64,000 nucleotides of DNA from Corynebacterium simulans (lineage in GTDB: Bacteria > Actinomycetota > Actinomycetes > Mycobacteriales > Mycobacteriaceae). Both the position numbers and the translations under genes were made by a program. The notes beneath the pieces were generated by a model. The model did no database searches. It was not told the DNA's origin and saw only the letters and a program-made list of their open reading frames with translations. Of the stretch, positions 34,893 to 43,064 are shown one piece after another. The stretch covers positions 1,922,001 to 1,986,000 of the forward strand of contig NZ_CP014634.1 in the NCBI RefSeq assembly GCF_001586215.1, written 5' to 3'. Positions within the stretch are counted from its first letter, which is position 1; each line of letters opens with the position of its first letter.

Positions 34893-36038
34893 CTATCCGC
34901 CCGAATGCATAATTTCCGCACCTTCCGGAACAGTTGCGTCCTCTGGATCGTCCAGCCAACCCTCGGGTAGAACCACCTTGGCGGGTGAGCCTTGACGTCC
35001 ACGTGCGCCATCCGCGTCGTCGGCAAGCGCCTGCGAATCGGCCCACGGTGCCAGCAATTCGCGCAGGTTATCTACCGAATCCACCCGCGAAAGGCCCGAG
35101 CGTACCTCGCCTCCCACGGGGAATCCGCGCAGGTACCAACCCACGTGCTTGCGGATATCGCGGCTGGACTGACGCTCGCCATCGTGCTGCGCCAGCAGCT
35201 CCGCATGCCTAATCATAATCTGCGTCACTTCGCCCAAGGTTGGCTCGGAAGGAATTGGCTCGCCACGCAGCTCCGCAGACAGTTCCGCGAAGAGCCACGG
35301 GCGGCCGAGGCAGCCGCGCCCGACGACGACGCCGTCGCAGCCCGTCTGCTCCATCATGGCGCGGGCATCGGTGGCTTTGAAGATATCGCCGTTGCCCAGC
35401 ACCGGGATGCCGGTATCGGCCAGGTGCTCCTTGAGGCGTGCGATCTCATTCCAATCGGCGTGACCGGAGTAGCGCTGAGCGGCTGTGCGCCCGTGCAAGG
35501 CGACGGCCGCGGCACCCTCCTCCACTGCGATGCGTCCTGCGTCCAAGTGTGTGTGGTGCTCGTCGTCGATGCCCACGCGCATCTTCACGGTAACCGGAAT
35601 GTCGGTGCCCTCTGTGGCCTTAACTGCGGCGGCGACGATGTTGCCGAAGAGTCGGCGCTTATAGGGCAGAGCTGAGCCGCCACCGCGACGAGTTACCTTG
35701 GGCACGGGGCAGCCGAAATTCATGTCGATGTGATCGGCCAAGTTTTCATCCACGATCATCTTTGCTGCCTTGTAGGTGTACTCCGGATCGACGGTGTACA
35801 GCTGTAGCGAGCGTGGATTTTCATCTGGCCCGAACGTGGTCATGTGCATGGTCTTTTCATTGCGCTCGACCAACGCGCGAGCGGTGACCATCTCGCATAC
35901 ATATAGTCCGGAGACCGTTCCGGTCTTCGCAATTTCTTGTTCCCGGCAGAGCGTGCGGAAGGCCACGTTGGTTACGCCCGCCATAGGGGCTAGGACAACG
36001 GGGGAGTTGAGCTCGATTTTTCCGATTGCAAGATTCAC
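34893..36038 (-). CDS. dusB: tRNA-dihydrouridine synthase, DusB type
   Basis: The 381-residue FMN enzyme reduces uridines in the tRNA D-loop. It has the N-terminal LAPMAGVTNVAFRTLCRE, the catalytic Cys in MNFGCPVPKVTRRGGGSAL, and the FMN phosphate segment GNGDIFKATDA with GVVVGRGCLGRPWLF. CACAAT ends 7 nt before the GTG at 36038. The gene lies upstream of phoU on the same strand. Confidence 0.93.
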   Translation of the reverse strand: MNLAIGKIELNSPVVLAPMAGVTNVAFRTLCREQEIAKTGTVSGLYVCEMVTARALVERNEKTMHMTTFGPDENPRSLQLYTVDPEYTYKAAKMIVDENLADHIDMNFGCPVPKVTRRGGGSALPYKRRLFGNIVAAAVKATEGTDIPVTVKMRVGIDDEHHTHLDAGRIAVEEGAAAVALHGRTAAQRYSGHADWNEIARLKEHLADTGIPVLGNGDIFKATDARAMMEQTGCDGVVVGRGCLGRPWLFAELSAELRGEPIPSEPTLGEVTQIMIRHAELLAQHDGERQSSRDIRKHVGWYLRGFPVGGEVRSGLSRVDSVDNLRELLAPWADSQALADDADGARGRQGSPAKVVLPEGWLDDPEDATVPEGAEIMHSGG

Positions 36039-36217
36039 GCAGCCAATTGTGCTCTTTGGGCAGGTGGCGTGGCAAGTTTGGCGCGTCGTTGTGACGGGGG
36101 TGTGTAAGTTTGCGAAGTTTTCGGTAAAACCTCAACAAGTTCGCTAATGTGGTGCATGTAACTTAAAGGGGCTGATCGTGTCGTACGGTTGGCCCTATAT
36201 ATAAAGGAGGATTTACT

Positions 36218-37720
36218 TTGACCGATAGGATCGGATACGCGCCGTTTAAGGAACTTGTCGTTTCTGCTGAAGAAGCTGCAAAGTTTGTCAATCACGGTGA
36301 CCGCGTCGGTATCTCTGGCTTTACCGGTGCGGGCTACCCAAAGGCGCTGCCTACCGCCATCGCTGAAAAGGCAAAGGCTGCACACGCTGCTGGTGAGGAA
36401 TTCAAGATCGATGTCTTCTCCGGCGCTTCCACCGCACCGGATTGTGACGGTGTGCTGGCAGAGGCGGACGCATTGCGCTTCCGCTCTCCGTACAACTCCG
36501 ATCCGACTCTGCGTAACAAGGCCAACGCAGGCGAGATTCTTTACCAGGACATTCACCTTTCTCACTCCGGCCAGCAGGTAGAGGAGGGCTTCTACGGCGA
36601 TTTCCAGGTCGCAATCATCGAGGTTGTCCGCATCCTGGAAGACGGCAACATCATCCCGTCTTCTGCAGTGGGCAATAACCTGGAATACATCGAGGCTGCA
36701 GACAAGATTATTCTCGAGGTAAACACCTGGCAGTCCGAGAACCTCGAGGGCATGCACGACATTTACAAGATCGAGAAGCTGCCTAACCGCCAGCCAATCC
36801 CGATCACCAAGGTTGATGACCGCATCGGTACCCCGTACATCGAGCTGCCGACCGAAAAGGTTGTCGCAGTCGTTGAGACCAACGCTCCGGACCGCAACGC
36901 ACCATTTAAGGCTCCGGATGAGGTGTCCGAGAAGATCGCTGCTAACTTCATCGAGTTCCTCGAAGGCGAGGTTGCTGCTGGCCGCCTAGAGTATGACAAG
37001 TTCATCATGCAGTCCGGCGTGGGTAATGTCCCTAACGCCGTGATGGCAGGCCTGCTGGAGTCCAAGTTTGAAAACATTCAGGCCTACACCGAGGTCATCC
37101 AGGACGGCATGCTCGACCTTATCGACGCCGGCAAGATGTCTGTCGCTTCCGCTACCTCCTTTGCACTTTCCCCGGAGTACGCAGAGAAGATGAACGCTGA
37201 GGCAGAGCGCTACCGCAAGCACATCATCCTGCGTCCGCAGCAGGTCTCCAACCACCCTGAGGTCATCCGCCGCGTGGGTCTTATCTCCTCCAACGGCATG
37301 ATTGAGGCCGATATTTACGGCAACATCAACTCCACCAACGTTGGCGGCTCCCGCATTATGAACGGCACCGGCGGCTCCGGTGACTTCACCCGCAACGGTT
37401 ACATCTCCACCTTTGTTTCCCCGTCTGTGGCAAAGGGCGGCGCAATCTCCGCGATTGTTCCTTTCGTTTCCCACACTGACCACACCGAGCACGACACCAT
37501 GGTCATCATCACCGAGTACGGTGTCGCTGACCTGCGTGGTCTCGCACCGCGTGAGCGCGTGGAAAAGGTCATCGCTGTGGCGCACCCGGATTACCGTCCG
37601 CTGCTGGAGGAGTACTACGAGCGTGCTTCCGCCAACAAGTTCGTCCACACCCCGCACGATCTGAAGACTGCCTTCGACTTCCAGATCAACTTCGCCGAAA
37701 AGGGCGATATGCGCGGCTAA
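36218..37720 (+). CDS. cat: Acetyl-CoA hydrolase/transferase family CoA transferase (Cat-type)
   Basis: The 500-residue enzyme moves CoA between succinyl-CoA and acetate (or hydrolyses acetyl-CoA). The start is TTG 36218, fixed by AAAGGAGG at 36203-36210, 7 nt upstream. Family segments are GISGFTGAGYPKALP, the catalytic Glu region AYTEVIQDGMLDLIDAGK, and the C-terminal HTDHTEHDTMVIITEYGVADLRGL. C. glutamicum has a succinyl-CoA:acetate CoA transferase at the same place after phoU-dus. CGGGGGT (36095-36101) and AGGGGC (36167-36172) upstream resemble RamA sites. Some bacterial homologues instead hydrolyse acetyl-CoA. Confidence 0.92.
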   Translation: MTDRIGYAPFKELVVSAEEAAKFVNHGDRVGISGFTGAGYPKALPTAIAEKAKAAHAAGEEFKIDVFSGASTAPDCDGVLAEADALRFRSPYNSDPTLRNKANAGEILYQDIHLSHSGQQVEEGFYGDFQVAIIEVVRILEDGNIIPSSAVGNNLEYIEAADKIILEVNTWQSENLEGMHDIYKIEKLPNRQPIPITKVDDRIGTPYIELPTEKVVAVVETNAPDRNAPFKAPDEVSEKIAANFIEFLEGEVAAGRLEYDKFIMQSGVGNVPNAVMAGLLESKFENIQAYTEVIQDGMLDLIDAGKMSVASATSFALSPEYAEKMNAEAERYRKHIILRPQQVSNHPEVIRRVGLISSNGMIEADIYGNINSTNVGGSRIMNGTGGSGDFTRNGYISTFVSPSVAKGGAISAIVPFVSHTDHTEHDTMVIITEYGVADLRGLAPRERVEKVIAVAHPDYRPLLEEYYERASANKFVHTPHDLKTAFDFQINFAEKGDMRG

Positions 37721-37760
37721 GCAAACTCAGCGGCATTTAGCCCCCTGACGAGCAAACATG

Positions 37761-37797
37761 ACTGGCTCCCCGCAATAAAGTGGGGGCCAGTTTCGTT
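37761..37797 (+). terminator. Terminator of cat
   Basis: ACTGGCTCCC (37761-37770) pairs with GGGGGCCAGT (37782-37791, one G-T pair) over a CGCAATAAAGT loop, followed by TTCGTTTCTT. Confidence 0.75.
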
Positions 37798-37831
37798 TCT
37801 TAAGCGGGGCCTACTAAAATGGTTTCGCGAT

Positions 37832-37904
37832 GGGCCTTTAGCTCAGCTGGTAGAGCTACGGACTTTTAATCCGCAGGTCCCGGGTTCGAGCCCCGGAGGG
37901 CCCA
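37832..37904 (+). tRNA. tRNA-Lys (anticodon TTT)
   Basis: A 73-nt cloverleaf has acceptor GGGCCTT pairing with AGGGCCC, the D-loop GCTCAGCTGGTAGAGC, anticodon loop ACTTTTAA with TTT, and the T-arm GGGTTCGAGCCCC. CCA is not encoded. TAAAAT at 37815-37820 is a likely -10 element. The gene borders an AT-richer, probably acquired, ABC-transporter island. Confidence 0.95.
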
Positions 37905-37910
37905 CATTTG

Positions 37911-37942
37911 ATTCCCCTTGGTAAAGCCAAGGGGAATTTTTT
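37911..37942 (+). terminator. Terminator after tRNA-Lys
   Basis: ATTCCCCTTGG (37911-37921) and CCAAGGGGAAT (37927-37937) form an 11-bp stem with a 5-nt loop, followed by a run of six T residues (37937-37942). Confidence 0.9.
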
Positions 37943-38055
37943 ATGCCCACCTTGTGCCTTGATATATCTCATTTATTTATGTAAGAATAGCCAAGCTTTA
38001 GGTATTAATATCATCTCTCCCTGTTCGGTGCTGAAAGCAAACTTTTGTTCAGGTA

Positions 38056-38074
38056 AGGCAAGTCTCTCTTGCCT
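38056..38074 (+). promoter_or_regulatory. Small hairpin in the leader of the ABC island
   Basis: AGGCAAG (38056-38062) and CTTGCCT (38068-38074) form a 7-bp stem with a TCTCT loop, between the tRNA-Lys terminator and the first open frame of the island. No T-tract follows. It may be a leader structure; the rest of 37943-38101 is AT-rich without an obvious gene. Confidence 0.4.
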
Positions 38075-38101
38075 AGTTCTCAGAAAGAGATGTGAAATCC
38101 G

Positions 38102-38284
38102 GTGAAGAAGATAGTCGTAGCAGGGCAGCCGGATCCGGACCTGGGTTCACGTTCTCTCAACAGGTGCTATGGGGGTTGGGATCGAGGTGGCTGGGGGCGT
38201 CAGGCTGCAGGCAACTATCATGCCGATATTCATACGTTTGATTGGAACCGTTTGACCATCAATTGGAGGAAAGTCGTATGGTAG
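38102..38284 (+). CDS. Possible small peptide gene at the head of the ABC island
   Basis: A GTG-started frame of 60 codons begins VKKIVVAGQPDPDLGSRSLN and continues with CYGGWDRGGWGRQAAGNYHA, ending DWNRLTINWRKVVW; its stop overlaps the ATPase start by 7 nt. Gly/Trp-rich sequence with NYH...H faintly recalls lactococcin-972-type bacteriocins, but there is no signal peptide, no clear ribosome site and only one Cys. Two other frames here are also short and open. It may be an immunity-cluster peptide, a decayed precursor or a chance frame. Confidence 0.3.
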   Translation: MKKIVVAGQPDPDLGSRSLNRCYGGWDRGGWGRQAAGNYHADIHTFDWNRLTINWRKVVW

Positions 38285-38991
38285 ATACGATTCGAGTTGA
38301 TGCTTTAAAGATAAGACGTTCAAACAAAACAATTCTGGATATACCGCAGTTGACGATAGATGAACGTCCGACGCTTCTTCTTGGGGCAAACGGTGCGGGA
38401 AAGTCGACTCTTTTTTCCGCCCTGGCATCAGATTCTTCTCGGCACAACGGGGTCGTCTTAAGGGTGGGCTCTATATCGTTACTCGAGCAGAAATTCATGC
38501 CGATTGTGGGTTTCACTTCTGGAGAATACTGCGCTTATGTTGCGTGGCTGTTTGGTCAGGATAGGAAAATCGCAAAGAAACATAGCTTGGAGTGGCTAAA
38601 CTTTGTTGATCTGTCGAGGGTTGCCGATCAGAGATGCGAAAGTCTTAGCGGAGGGGAACGCTCTAGATTGGCAATCGCTACAGCATTGAATTCTGGGGCG
38701 AAAACTCTGCTTCTTGATGAGCCTAGTGCGGCGCTTGATCCCCTTAGCAAGGAGCTCATTACAAAGATTTATCAAAAGATCGTGGAAATGGGGCATAATT
38801 TAGTTGTCTCCACCCATGATGCAGGTGAACTGCAGAAACCATTTGAGCGCGTTCTTGTCCTTGACAAAGGCAAGTTGCGATTCGATGGTTCAAGGTCAGA
38901 ATTCATACATTTAGCATCAGAATTAGACGACAATCCAGTGCACAATCTCGCACGCTCTTTTGTGCGGAGGAGGAACGATGATGGTTCCTAG
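38278..38991 (+). CDS. ABC transporter ATP-binding protein
   Basis: The 237-residue ATPase has Walker A GANGAGKST, signature LSGGERSR, Walker B TLLLDEPSAALDP and H-loop STHD. The Q-loop region (SLLEQKFMPIVGFTSGEY) is typical of small export or self-protection ATPases of the CcmA/BcrA type. GGAGG lies upstream of the ATG. AT-rich codons (ATA, AGA, TTA) are common, unlike the neighbouring housekeeping genes. It is the first certain gene of a three-gene unit with two membrane proteins, overlapping the next gene by 14 bp. The substrate is unknown. Confidence 0.9.
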   Translation: MVDTIRVDALKIRRSNKTILDIPQLTIDERPTLLLGANGAGKSTLFSALASDSSRHNGVVLRVGSISLLEQKFMPIVGFTSGEYCAYVAWLFGQDRKIAKKHSLEWLNFVDLSRVADQRCESLSGGERSRLAIATALNSGAKTLLLDEPSAALDPLSKELITKIYQKIVEMGHNLVVSTHDAGELQKPFERVLVLDKGKLRFDGSRSEFIHLASELDDNPVHNLARSFVRRRNDDGS

Positions 38992-40120
38992 ATTCGGATT
39001 CAGGCATTGGTTTCGACGCCCGTCATTGTGGATTTGTCTTGCTGGAATTGTTCTCAGTGCAGTTCCTATATCAGAGCTTGGGAAAACAGCCTATTTCCAG
39101 TCAAACGCTGCCCAATCTACTTTAGTGTTCGTTGTTATTGCTCCAGCGGTTTCTGCCGGAATGGCTTGGGAAGCATCACGTTTTCGCGAAATTGCGCAAT
39201 TGGGGCGAAGCTCTGTAGTTCGTATCTTTAGAGACCGAATGCTTTTATGGTCGCTAGTTTTTCCCGTTGGCTACGTAATGGCTAACCTAGCCCAAAGTGC
39301 TGAATCGTTATCGTTCGCGTCCAAATTCTTTTGGATGATGCTGGCGTACTCATGCGTCGTAGGTATTTGCTGGGTGTTGATTGGAAGCGCACTTGGCTTT
39401 TCGCTTAAGCCTCTTATTTCTGTCTGTGCTGCGGTTGCGCTTGCATATACTTGGTATGCGATCGTTCCAGCCACTTCTCCGGGGGTTTTGAGGCATTTAG
39501 CTGGCGACTTCTTGGCGTGCTGTTCTCTGGATACAACGCTAGATGTGAAAGCAATCGGTATAGCAGTTGCGGGGATTGTGGGAGTGACGCTGCTCGTAGT
39601 TTCGGCTGCGGCTTTGCTTAGGCACCGAAGAAAGCTGTACATGGCAGCTTTGCTTTTAGGACTTCTGGCTATCGTAGGTTCTACGTTTTGGGCTCAGAAA
39701 CTTACAGAATTTGGCCTTGTACAAAGGGACTCTGCGCAGATTGTCTGTGTTTCGGATGTCTGCGCGTGGCCGGAGGTTCCAAAAGAAAACATATTACTGA
39801 ACATCCAGGCGCGGGAAGCCTTCTCTAAAATAGTGCCAGCTGAGTGGGGAGATTTCTCAAATCGACCGGTGGTGTGGGGAGATTTTTCAGAAGATCACTT
39901 AAGCCTAAGTAGCCAACCAACTCTGGAAGGAGTCGTTGGAGAGTTTGTGGATCAAGTCGGAACTGCGGAATTGATTCGTGCAAATGTGCAAATTTGTGGA
40001 ATTCCGGCGAAAGATTTGGGAATTTCGGTTAGTGGCCTCCCTTGGGATCCTAACCGACAAGTTGACGTAAGCGATGTTGTTCAACGTATCGAGCAGTCGA
40101 CCTGTGGAGTTAGCGGTTAG
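38978..40120 (+). CDS. ABC-type membrane protein with extracytoplasmic tail, unknown family
   Basis: The 380-residue protein has about seven transmembrane helices in residues 12-235 (first LWICLAGIVLSAVPISELG, last LYMAALLLGLLAIVGSTFWA), then a soluble tail of about 145 residues that should face outside. The tail holds Cys residues in IVCVSDVCAWP, IQICGIP and STCGVSG, which may form disulfides. AGGAGGA (38968-38974) precedes ATG 38978; ATG 38981 is an equally possible start. I do not recognise the family. The overlap with the ATPase gene indicates they form one transporter. Confidence 0.75.
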   Translation: MMVPRFGFRHWFRRPSLWICLAGIVLSAVPISELGKTAYFQSNAAQSTLVFVVIAPAVSAGMAWEASRFREIAQLGRSSVVRIFRDRMLLWSLVFPVGYVMANLAQSAESLSFASKFFWMMLAYSCVVGICWVLIGSALGFSLKPLISVCAAVALAYTWYAIVPATSPGVLRHLAGDFLACCSLDTTLDVKAIGIAVAGIVGVTLLVVSAAALLRHRRKLYMAALLLGLLAIVGSTFWAQKLTEFGLVQRDSAQIVCVSDVCAWPEVPKENILLNIQAREAFSKIVPAEWGDFSNRPVVWGDFSEDHLSLSSQPTLEGVVGEFVDQVGTAELIRANVQICGIPAKDLGISVSGLPWDPNRQVDVSDVVQRIEQSTCGVSG

Positions 40121-40123
40121 CCT

Positions 40124-40702
40124 GTGAAATCATTTGCGTTCTTGTACTTCCATGGTCACAGAGTTTTTGTGGTCTTGCTGATGATGTTGTTTATTGGTTT
40201 AGCTCTAGCCTTCTCTGAAGGCTGGCTGCTACGACTTCCCTGGCTTAGCGGCACTGCAGGGGTGAATGTCGGTACCATATGTTCATTTGCTTATGCGGCG
40301 TTGCCAGTAACTTTGTTCCGTAATCAGATTTCGGAGTTAGAAGCTCGTTCTCCAAGGAAGTGGTTAGTCGTAGACAGCACGCTTCTCGTTGTCTTGTGGA
40401 GCGTCCCTTGGGTATTTTCCCTGACCGGCGTAGGAAGCGTCAGGTTTGCTTATGTATCCACCGTCCTTATGGGAATAACATTTTTCGCAGGCAAATATTT
40501 GAACGTGGATACACTCGCATTGTTGCTTATAGCGCAACTCGTCTTGCAAACGGCTCTTTGGCTATCGGCATCCGAAACGAAATGGCGTTTTGTTCTTTTT
40601 GCCCTTGCTGTCCCGCCAGGCCATGTCCCACTTTTAATAAGTGGCCTTTCGCTCCTTGTGAGTATTCCTTCTTTGCACAAATTCAAACGGGCTGGAGCTT
40701 AG
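40124..40702 (+). CDS. Integral membrane protein of the ABC island, unknown family
   Basis: The 192-residue, very hydrophobic protein has five or six likely helices (VFVVLLMMLFIGLALAFSEGW, WLVVDSTLLVVLWSVPWVFSL, TLALLLIAQLVLQTALWLSA, HVPLLISGLSLLVSI). The GTG start lies 3 bp after the stop of the preceding gene, so translation is coupled. It has no catalytic motif that I recognise. It probably is a second, smaller permease subunit of the ABC transporter. The 121 bp downstream to the CsoR gene hold no clear feature. Confidence 0.7.
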   Translation: MKSFAFLYFHGHRVFVVLLMMLFIGLALAFSEGWLLRLPWLSGTAGVNVGTICSFAYAALPVTLFRNQISELEARSPRKWLVVDSTLLVVLWSVPWVFSLTGVGSVRFAYVSTVLMGITFFAGKYLNVDTLALLLIAQLVLQTALWLSASETKWRFVLFALAVPPGHVPLLISGLSLLVSIPSLHKFKRAGA

Positions 40703-40823
40703 TCAGTGCCGGCAGGCTAGAACTGCTCCTTTCCCTGTCTAGGGGCAAGGGGGAGCTCATGCTCAATCTAGTCAGACCTTTGAAGTGTTGCTGAAGATTC
40801 GCATGATGTGTTGGTTGGGGGCG

Positions 40824-41156
40824 TTAGCTCTTAACCAGCTTGCGAATAGCCGTCATGGCTTCCTCGAGCTTTTCCTTGGCCAGTTCACCGTCTTCGGCAG
40901 CGGCACCGGCTACGCAGTGCTCTATGTGGTCTTGGAGGAGCGTTAAGGAGACATTTTCCAGCGCGGAGGTTACTGCGGAGATCTGTGTGATGATGTCAAT
41001 GCAGTATTTGTCTTCTTCGATCATGCGGTGGATGCCGCGCGTTTGACCTTCGATGCGCTTCAAACGCGCCAAATACTTCGCTTTGTTTTTGCTGTCCGCG
41101 TTATACCCATGCACGTGAGGCTCATGGCAGGCGCAGGTATTTTGCTGGTCAGACAT
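40824..41156 (-). CDS. csoR: CsoR-type copper-sensing repressor
   Basis: The 110-residue, all-helical DNA-binding repressor of the CsoR/RcnR family has the Cu(I) ligands Cys52, His77 and Cys81, with exactly the spacing of M. tuberculosis CsoR (C-x24-H-x3-C). An N-terminal CxCH...HVH stretch may add metal affinity. It would repress copper efflux genes, which are not in this window. It marks the return to typical chromosomal composition after the ABC island. Confidence 0.88.
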   Translation of the reverse strand: MSDQQNTCACHEPHVHGYNADSKNKAKYLARLKRIEGQTRGIHRMIEEDKYCIDIITQISAVTSALENVSLTLLQDHIEHCVAGAAAEDGELAKEKLEEAMTAIRKLVKS

Positions 41157-41250
41157 GGTTTTCTGCGTTCATCTAGGGGTTCCTTTCAGGGCGATTTTGT
41201 AACGCGCGATTACTCCAGTATATTTTTAAGGCGTTGCTCCAAGGCAATGG

Positions 41251-41323
41251 GCCCCCATCGTCTAGCGGCCTAGGACACCGCCCTTTCACGGCGGCGGCAC
41301 GGGTTCGAATCCCGTTGGGGGTA
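41251..41323 (+). tRNA. tRNA-Glu (anticodon TTC)
   Basis: A 73-nt cloverleaf has acceptor GCCCCCA pairing with TGGGGGT, anticodon loop CCTTTCAC with TTC, and T-arm CGGGTTCGAATCCCG. It is the first of a run of four tRNA genes. Confidence 0.95.
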
Positions 41324-41371
41324 CGAAGCTTCTTGCTTCATGCCGACCTTTTAAAGGTCAAAATTCAATAT

Positions 41372-41445
41372 GGCCCTGTGGCGCAGTTGGTTAGCGCGCC
41401 GCCCTGTCACGGCGGAGGTCGCGGGTTCAAGTCCCGTCAGGGTCG
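41372..41445 (+). tRNA. tRNA-Asp (anticodon GTC), copy 1
   Basis: A 74-nt cloverleaf has acceptor GGCCCTG pairing with CAGGGTC and anticodon loop CTGTCAC with GTC. The bases CCA follow directly (41446-41448), so CCA may be encoded. The gene is identical to the copy at 41895-41968. Confidence 0.95.
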
Positions 41446-41456
41446 CCATATTGATA

Positions 41457-41486
41457 AGCCGGTTCCAGTGATGGAGCCGGCTTTTT
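41457..41486 (+). terminator. Terminator after tRNA-Asp copy 1
   Basis: AGCCGGTTCC (41457-41466) pairs with GGAGCCGGCT (41473-41482, one mismatch) and is followed by TTTTT and a T-rich run. Confidence 0.85.
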
Positions 41487-41894
41487 CTTTTGCTTTCTTT
41501 CGTTTAAGTCCCCGCTCGAGATCTACTGGGGCCATCACTGTGTAGGGGTGAGTTGGGGTGGGGGAGTTGTTTCACCGGGGCGGGGCTTAGAGGCGCGGCG
41601 CGTGCTTCAAAAACGTCTTTATGGCGACGTAGAGGGCCGCTGAAGCCGTGAGGTGTGGCTCGGCTCGAAGAGGCGGCGTCGGCAAGCGCACGCGCCTTTA
41701 CAGCGCCTTATATGGCTTGGCCTGAAATCTTTGCGTGTGCGCCTGCCTATATTTTGCGTTGCCTCATGCGGCCTTTTGAAAAACTGGTGCGCAAGAGTAG
41801 AGAAAACCGCAGTTAAACTGCAGATTTGTTTGATTTCAGCAACGTTGTGTAAAGTAACTATCCGTGCCCAATGAGGTACGAAAAATTGAAAAAT
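41487..41894. other. Non-coding spacer between the two tRNA-Asp genes
   Basis: No convincing gene is seen in these 408 bases. A frame at 41653-41874 could encode 73 residues but its composition (Arg/Leu/Cys-rich) is not protein-like and it has no ribosome site. TAACTAT about 30 bp before the second tRNA-Asp may be its -10 element. Confidence 0.6.
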
Positions 41895-41968
41895 GGCCCT
41901 GTGGCGCAGTTGGTTAGCGCGCCGCCCTGTCACGGCGGAGGTCGCGGGTTCAAGTCCCGTCAGGGTCG
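41895..41968 (+). tRNA. tRNA-Asp (anticodon GTC), copy 2
   Basis: The sequence is identical to the first tRNA-Asp over at least 78 bp including two bases upstream and two downstream. Here the base after CC is G, so CCA is not encoded. tRNA-Phe follows after 21 bp. Confidence 0.95.
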
Positions 41969-41989
41969 CCGAAGTCACTTGTGGCTTCT

Positions 41990-42062
41990 GGCCAGATAGC
42001 TCAGTCGGTAGAGCACACGCCTGAAAAGTGTGGGGTCGCCAGTTCGATCCTGGCTCTGGCCA
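41990..42062 (+). tRNA. tRNA-Phe (anticodon GAA)
   Basis: A 73-nt cloverleaf has acceptor GGCCAGA pairing with TCTGGCC, anticodon loop CTGAAAA with GAA, and T-arm CCAGTTCGATCCTGG. Confidence 0.95.
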
Positions 42063-42068
42063 CAAATC

Positions 42069-42097
42069 AACCCCCTTCTGTAGAAGGGGGTTCTTTT
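42069..42097 (+). terminator. Terminator of the tRNA cluster
   Basis: AACCCCCTTCT (42069-42079) pairs with AGAAGGGGGTT (42082-42092), with the inner pairs opening into a CTGTAG loop, followed by CTTTT. Confidence 0.85.
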
Positions 42098-42125
42098 GGT
42101 TTGCAGAAATGGTTTAATGGGCCAC

Positions 42126-42407
42126 ATGACTACTTCTGTTGCACACCAAACTGACGCCTCCCGTTTCGTAATTGCCGTCGATGGGGAAGAGGCCGGCTTC
42201 GCGGAGTACGTCGACACTGCAGAAACCCGCGATTTCCACCACACCGTGGTCCACGAGGGCTTCCAAGGCCAAGGCCTGTCCAAACCGCTCATCAAGGCCG
42301 CTCTGGAGGATGAATCCACCGCCGGCAAGCGCGTCATCGCCAGCTGTTCTGCCGTCGCGAGCTTCATCGAGAAGAACCCGGAATACCAGCACCTGCTCGA
42401 GAACTAA
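42126..42407 (+). CDS. Small GNAT-fold acetyltransferase (COG2388-like)
   Basis: The 93-residue protein is a minimal GNAT domain of the YidJ/COG2388 kind: FVIAVDGEEAGFAEYVD, HTVVHEGFQGQGLSKPLIKAAL (acetyl-CoA loop) and ASCSAVASFIEKNPEYQHLL. TTTAAT (42113-42118) ends 7 nt before the ATG, so it is likely leaderless. The substrate is unknown; such proteins are widespread and uncharacterised. It shares a bidirectional terminator with cysE. Confidence 0.85.
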   Translation: MTTSVAHQTDASRFVIAVDGEEAGFAEYVDTAETRDFHHTVVHEGFQGQGLSKPLIKAALEDESTAGKRVIASCSAVASFIEKNPEYQHLLEN

Positions 42408-42413
42408 AACCTA

Positions 42414-42447
42414 AAAGTGGGCCCCACGTTCGTGTGGGGCCCACTTT
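42414..42447. terminator. Bidirectional terminator between the GNAT gene and cysE
   Basis: AAAGTGGGCCCCA (42414-42426) pairs perfectly with TGGGGCCCACTTT (42435-42447) over an 8-nt loop. A/T runs on both sides would let it work for both converging genes. Confidence 0.85.
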
Positions 42448-42477
42448 GCCGCGCTTGGCGACGTCGCAAAGCAACAG

Positions 42478-43041
42478 CTAGATGTAATAGTCGGGGTCGA
42501 CGAGCTTGATGCGCTCTTCCTTCTTACGCGGACGGTTCTTTGCTGGAATGCCAATAGCAATGTGCTCTGCTGGCACATCCTTGGTGACAACTGCGTTTGC
42601 GCCAATAGCAGAGCCCTCACCGATGGTGATGGGGCCTAGCACCTTAGCGCCAGCGCCAATCGTGACGTTGTCTTGGACAGTGGGGTGGCGCTTGGTTTGG
42701 GTGAGCACCTGGCCGCCCAACGTGACGCCGTGATAGATCATCACACCCTCGCCGATTTCGGCGGTCTCACCAATGACGATTCCCATGCCATGGTCGATGA
42801 AGAACCGACGTCCAATGGTGGCTCCAGGGTGGATTTCGATTCCGGTCCAGAAGCGATTGATTTGCGCAAGGATGCGCGCAGGGCCGCGCCAACCGCGCTT
42901 CCACATCCAATGACAGATGCGGTGCACCCAGATGGCATGCAGGCCAGAGTAGACTATGGCGTTCTCCACATCTCCTCGGGCCGCGGGATCATGGTCACGG
43001 GCATTCGCCAAATCCTCGCGAATCATCTTTAGGACGTTCAT
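42478..43041 (-). CDS. cysE: Serine O-acetyltransferase
   Basis: The 187-residue enzyme acetylates serine for cysteine synthesis. The C-terminal left-handed beta-helix is built from hexapeptide repeats ([41 protein letters not shown]), with catalytic DHG and the [14 protein letters not shown] loop. ATG 43041 was chosen because TAGTAT ends 7 nt before it (leaderless); ATG 43050 is the alternative. It lies downstream of cysK with a terminator between, so it also has its own promoter. Confidence 0.93.
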   Translation of the reverse strand: MNVLKMIREDLANARDHDPAARGDVENAIVYSGLHAIWVHRICHWMWKRGWRGPARILAQINRFWTGIEIHPGATIGRRFFIDHGMGIVIGETAEIGEGVMIYHGVTLGGQVLTQTKRHPTVQDNVTIGAGAKVLGPITIGEGSAIGANAVVTKDVPAEHIAIGIPAKNRPRKKEERIKLVDPDYYI

Positions 43042-43064
43042 GTGGTACATACTACTGGCAAAGA

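Noticed and set aside
38102..38284. Clear lactococcin-972 precursor
   Set aside because: The frame has no signal peptide and only weak motif agreement, so it is kept only as a possible small gene.
41653..41874. 73-codon frame between the tRNA-Asp genes
   Set aside because: Arg/Leu/Cys-rich translation, no ribosome site, and no family; treated as non-coding.
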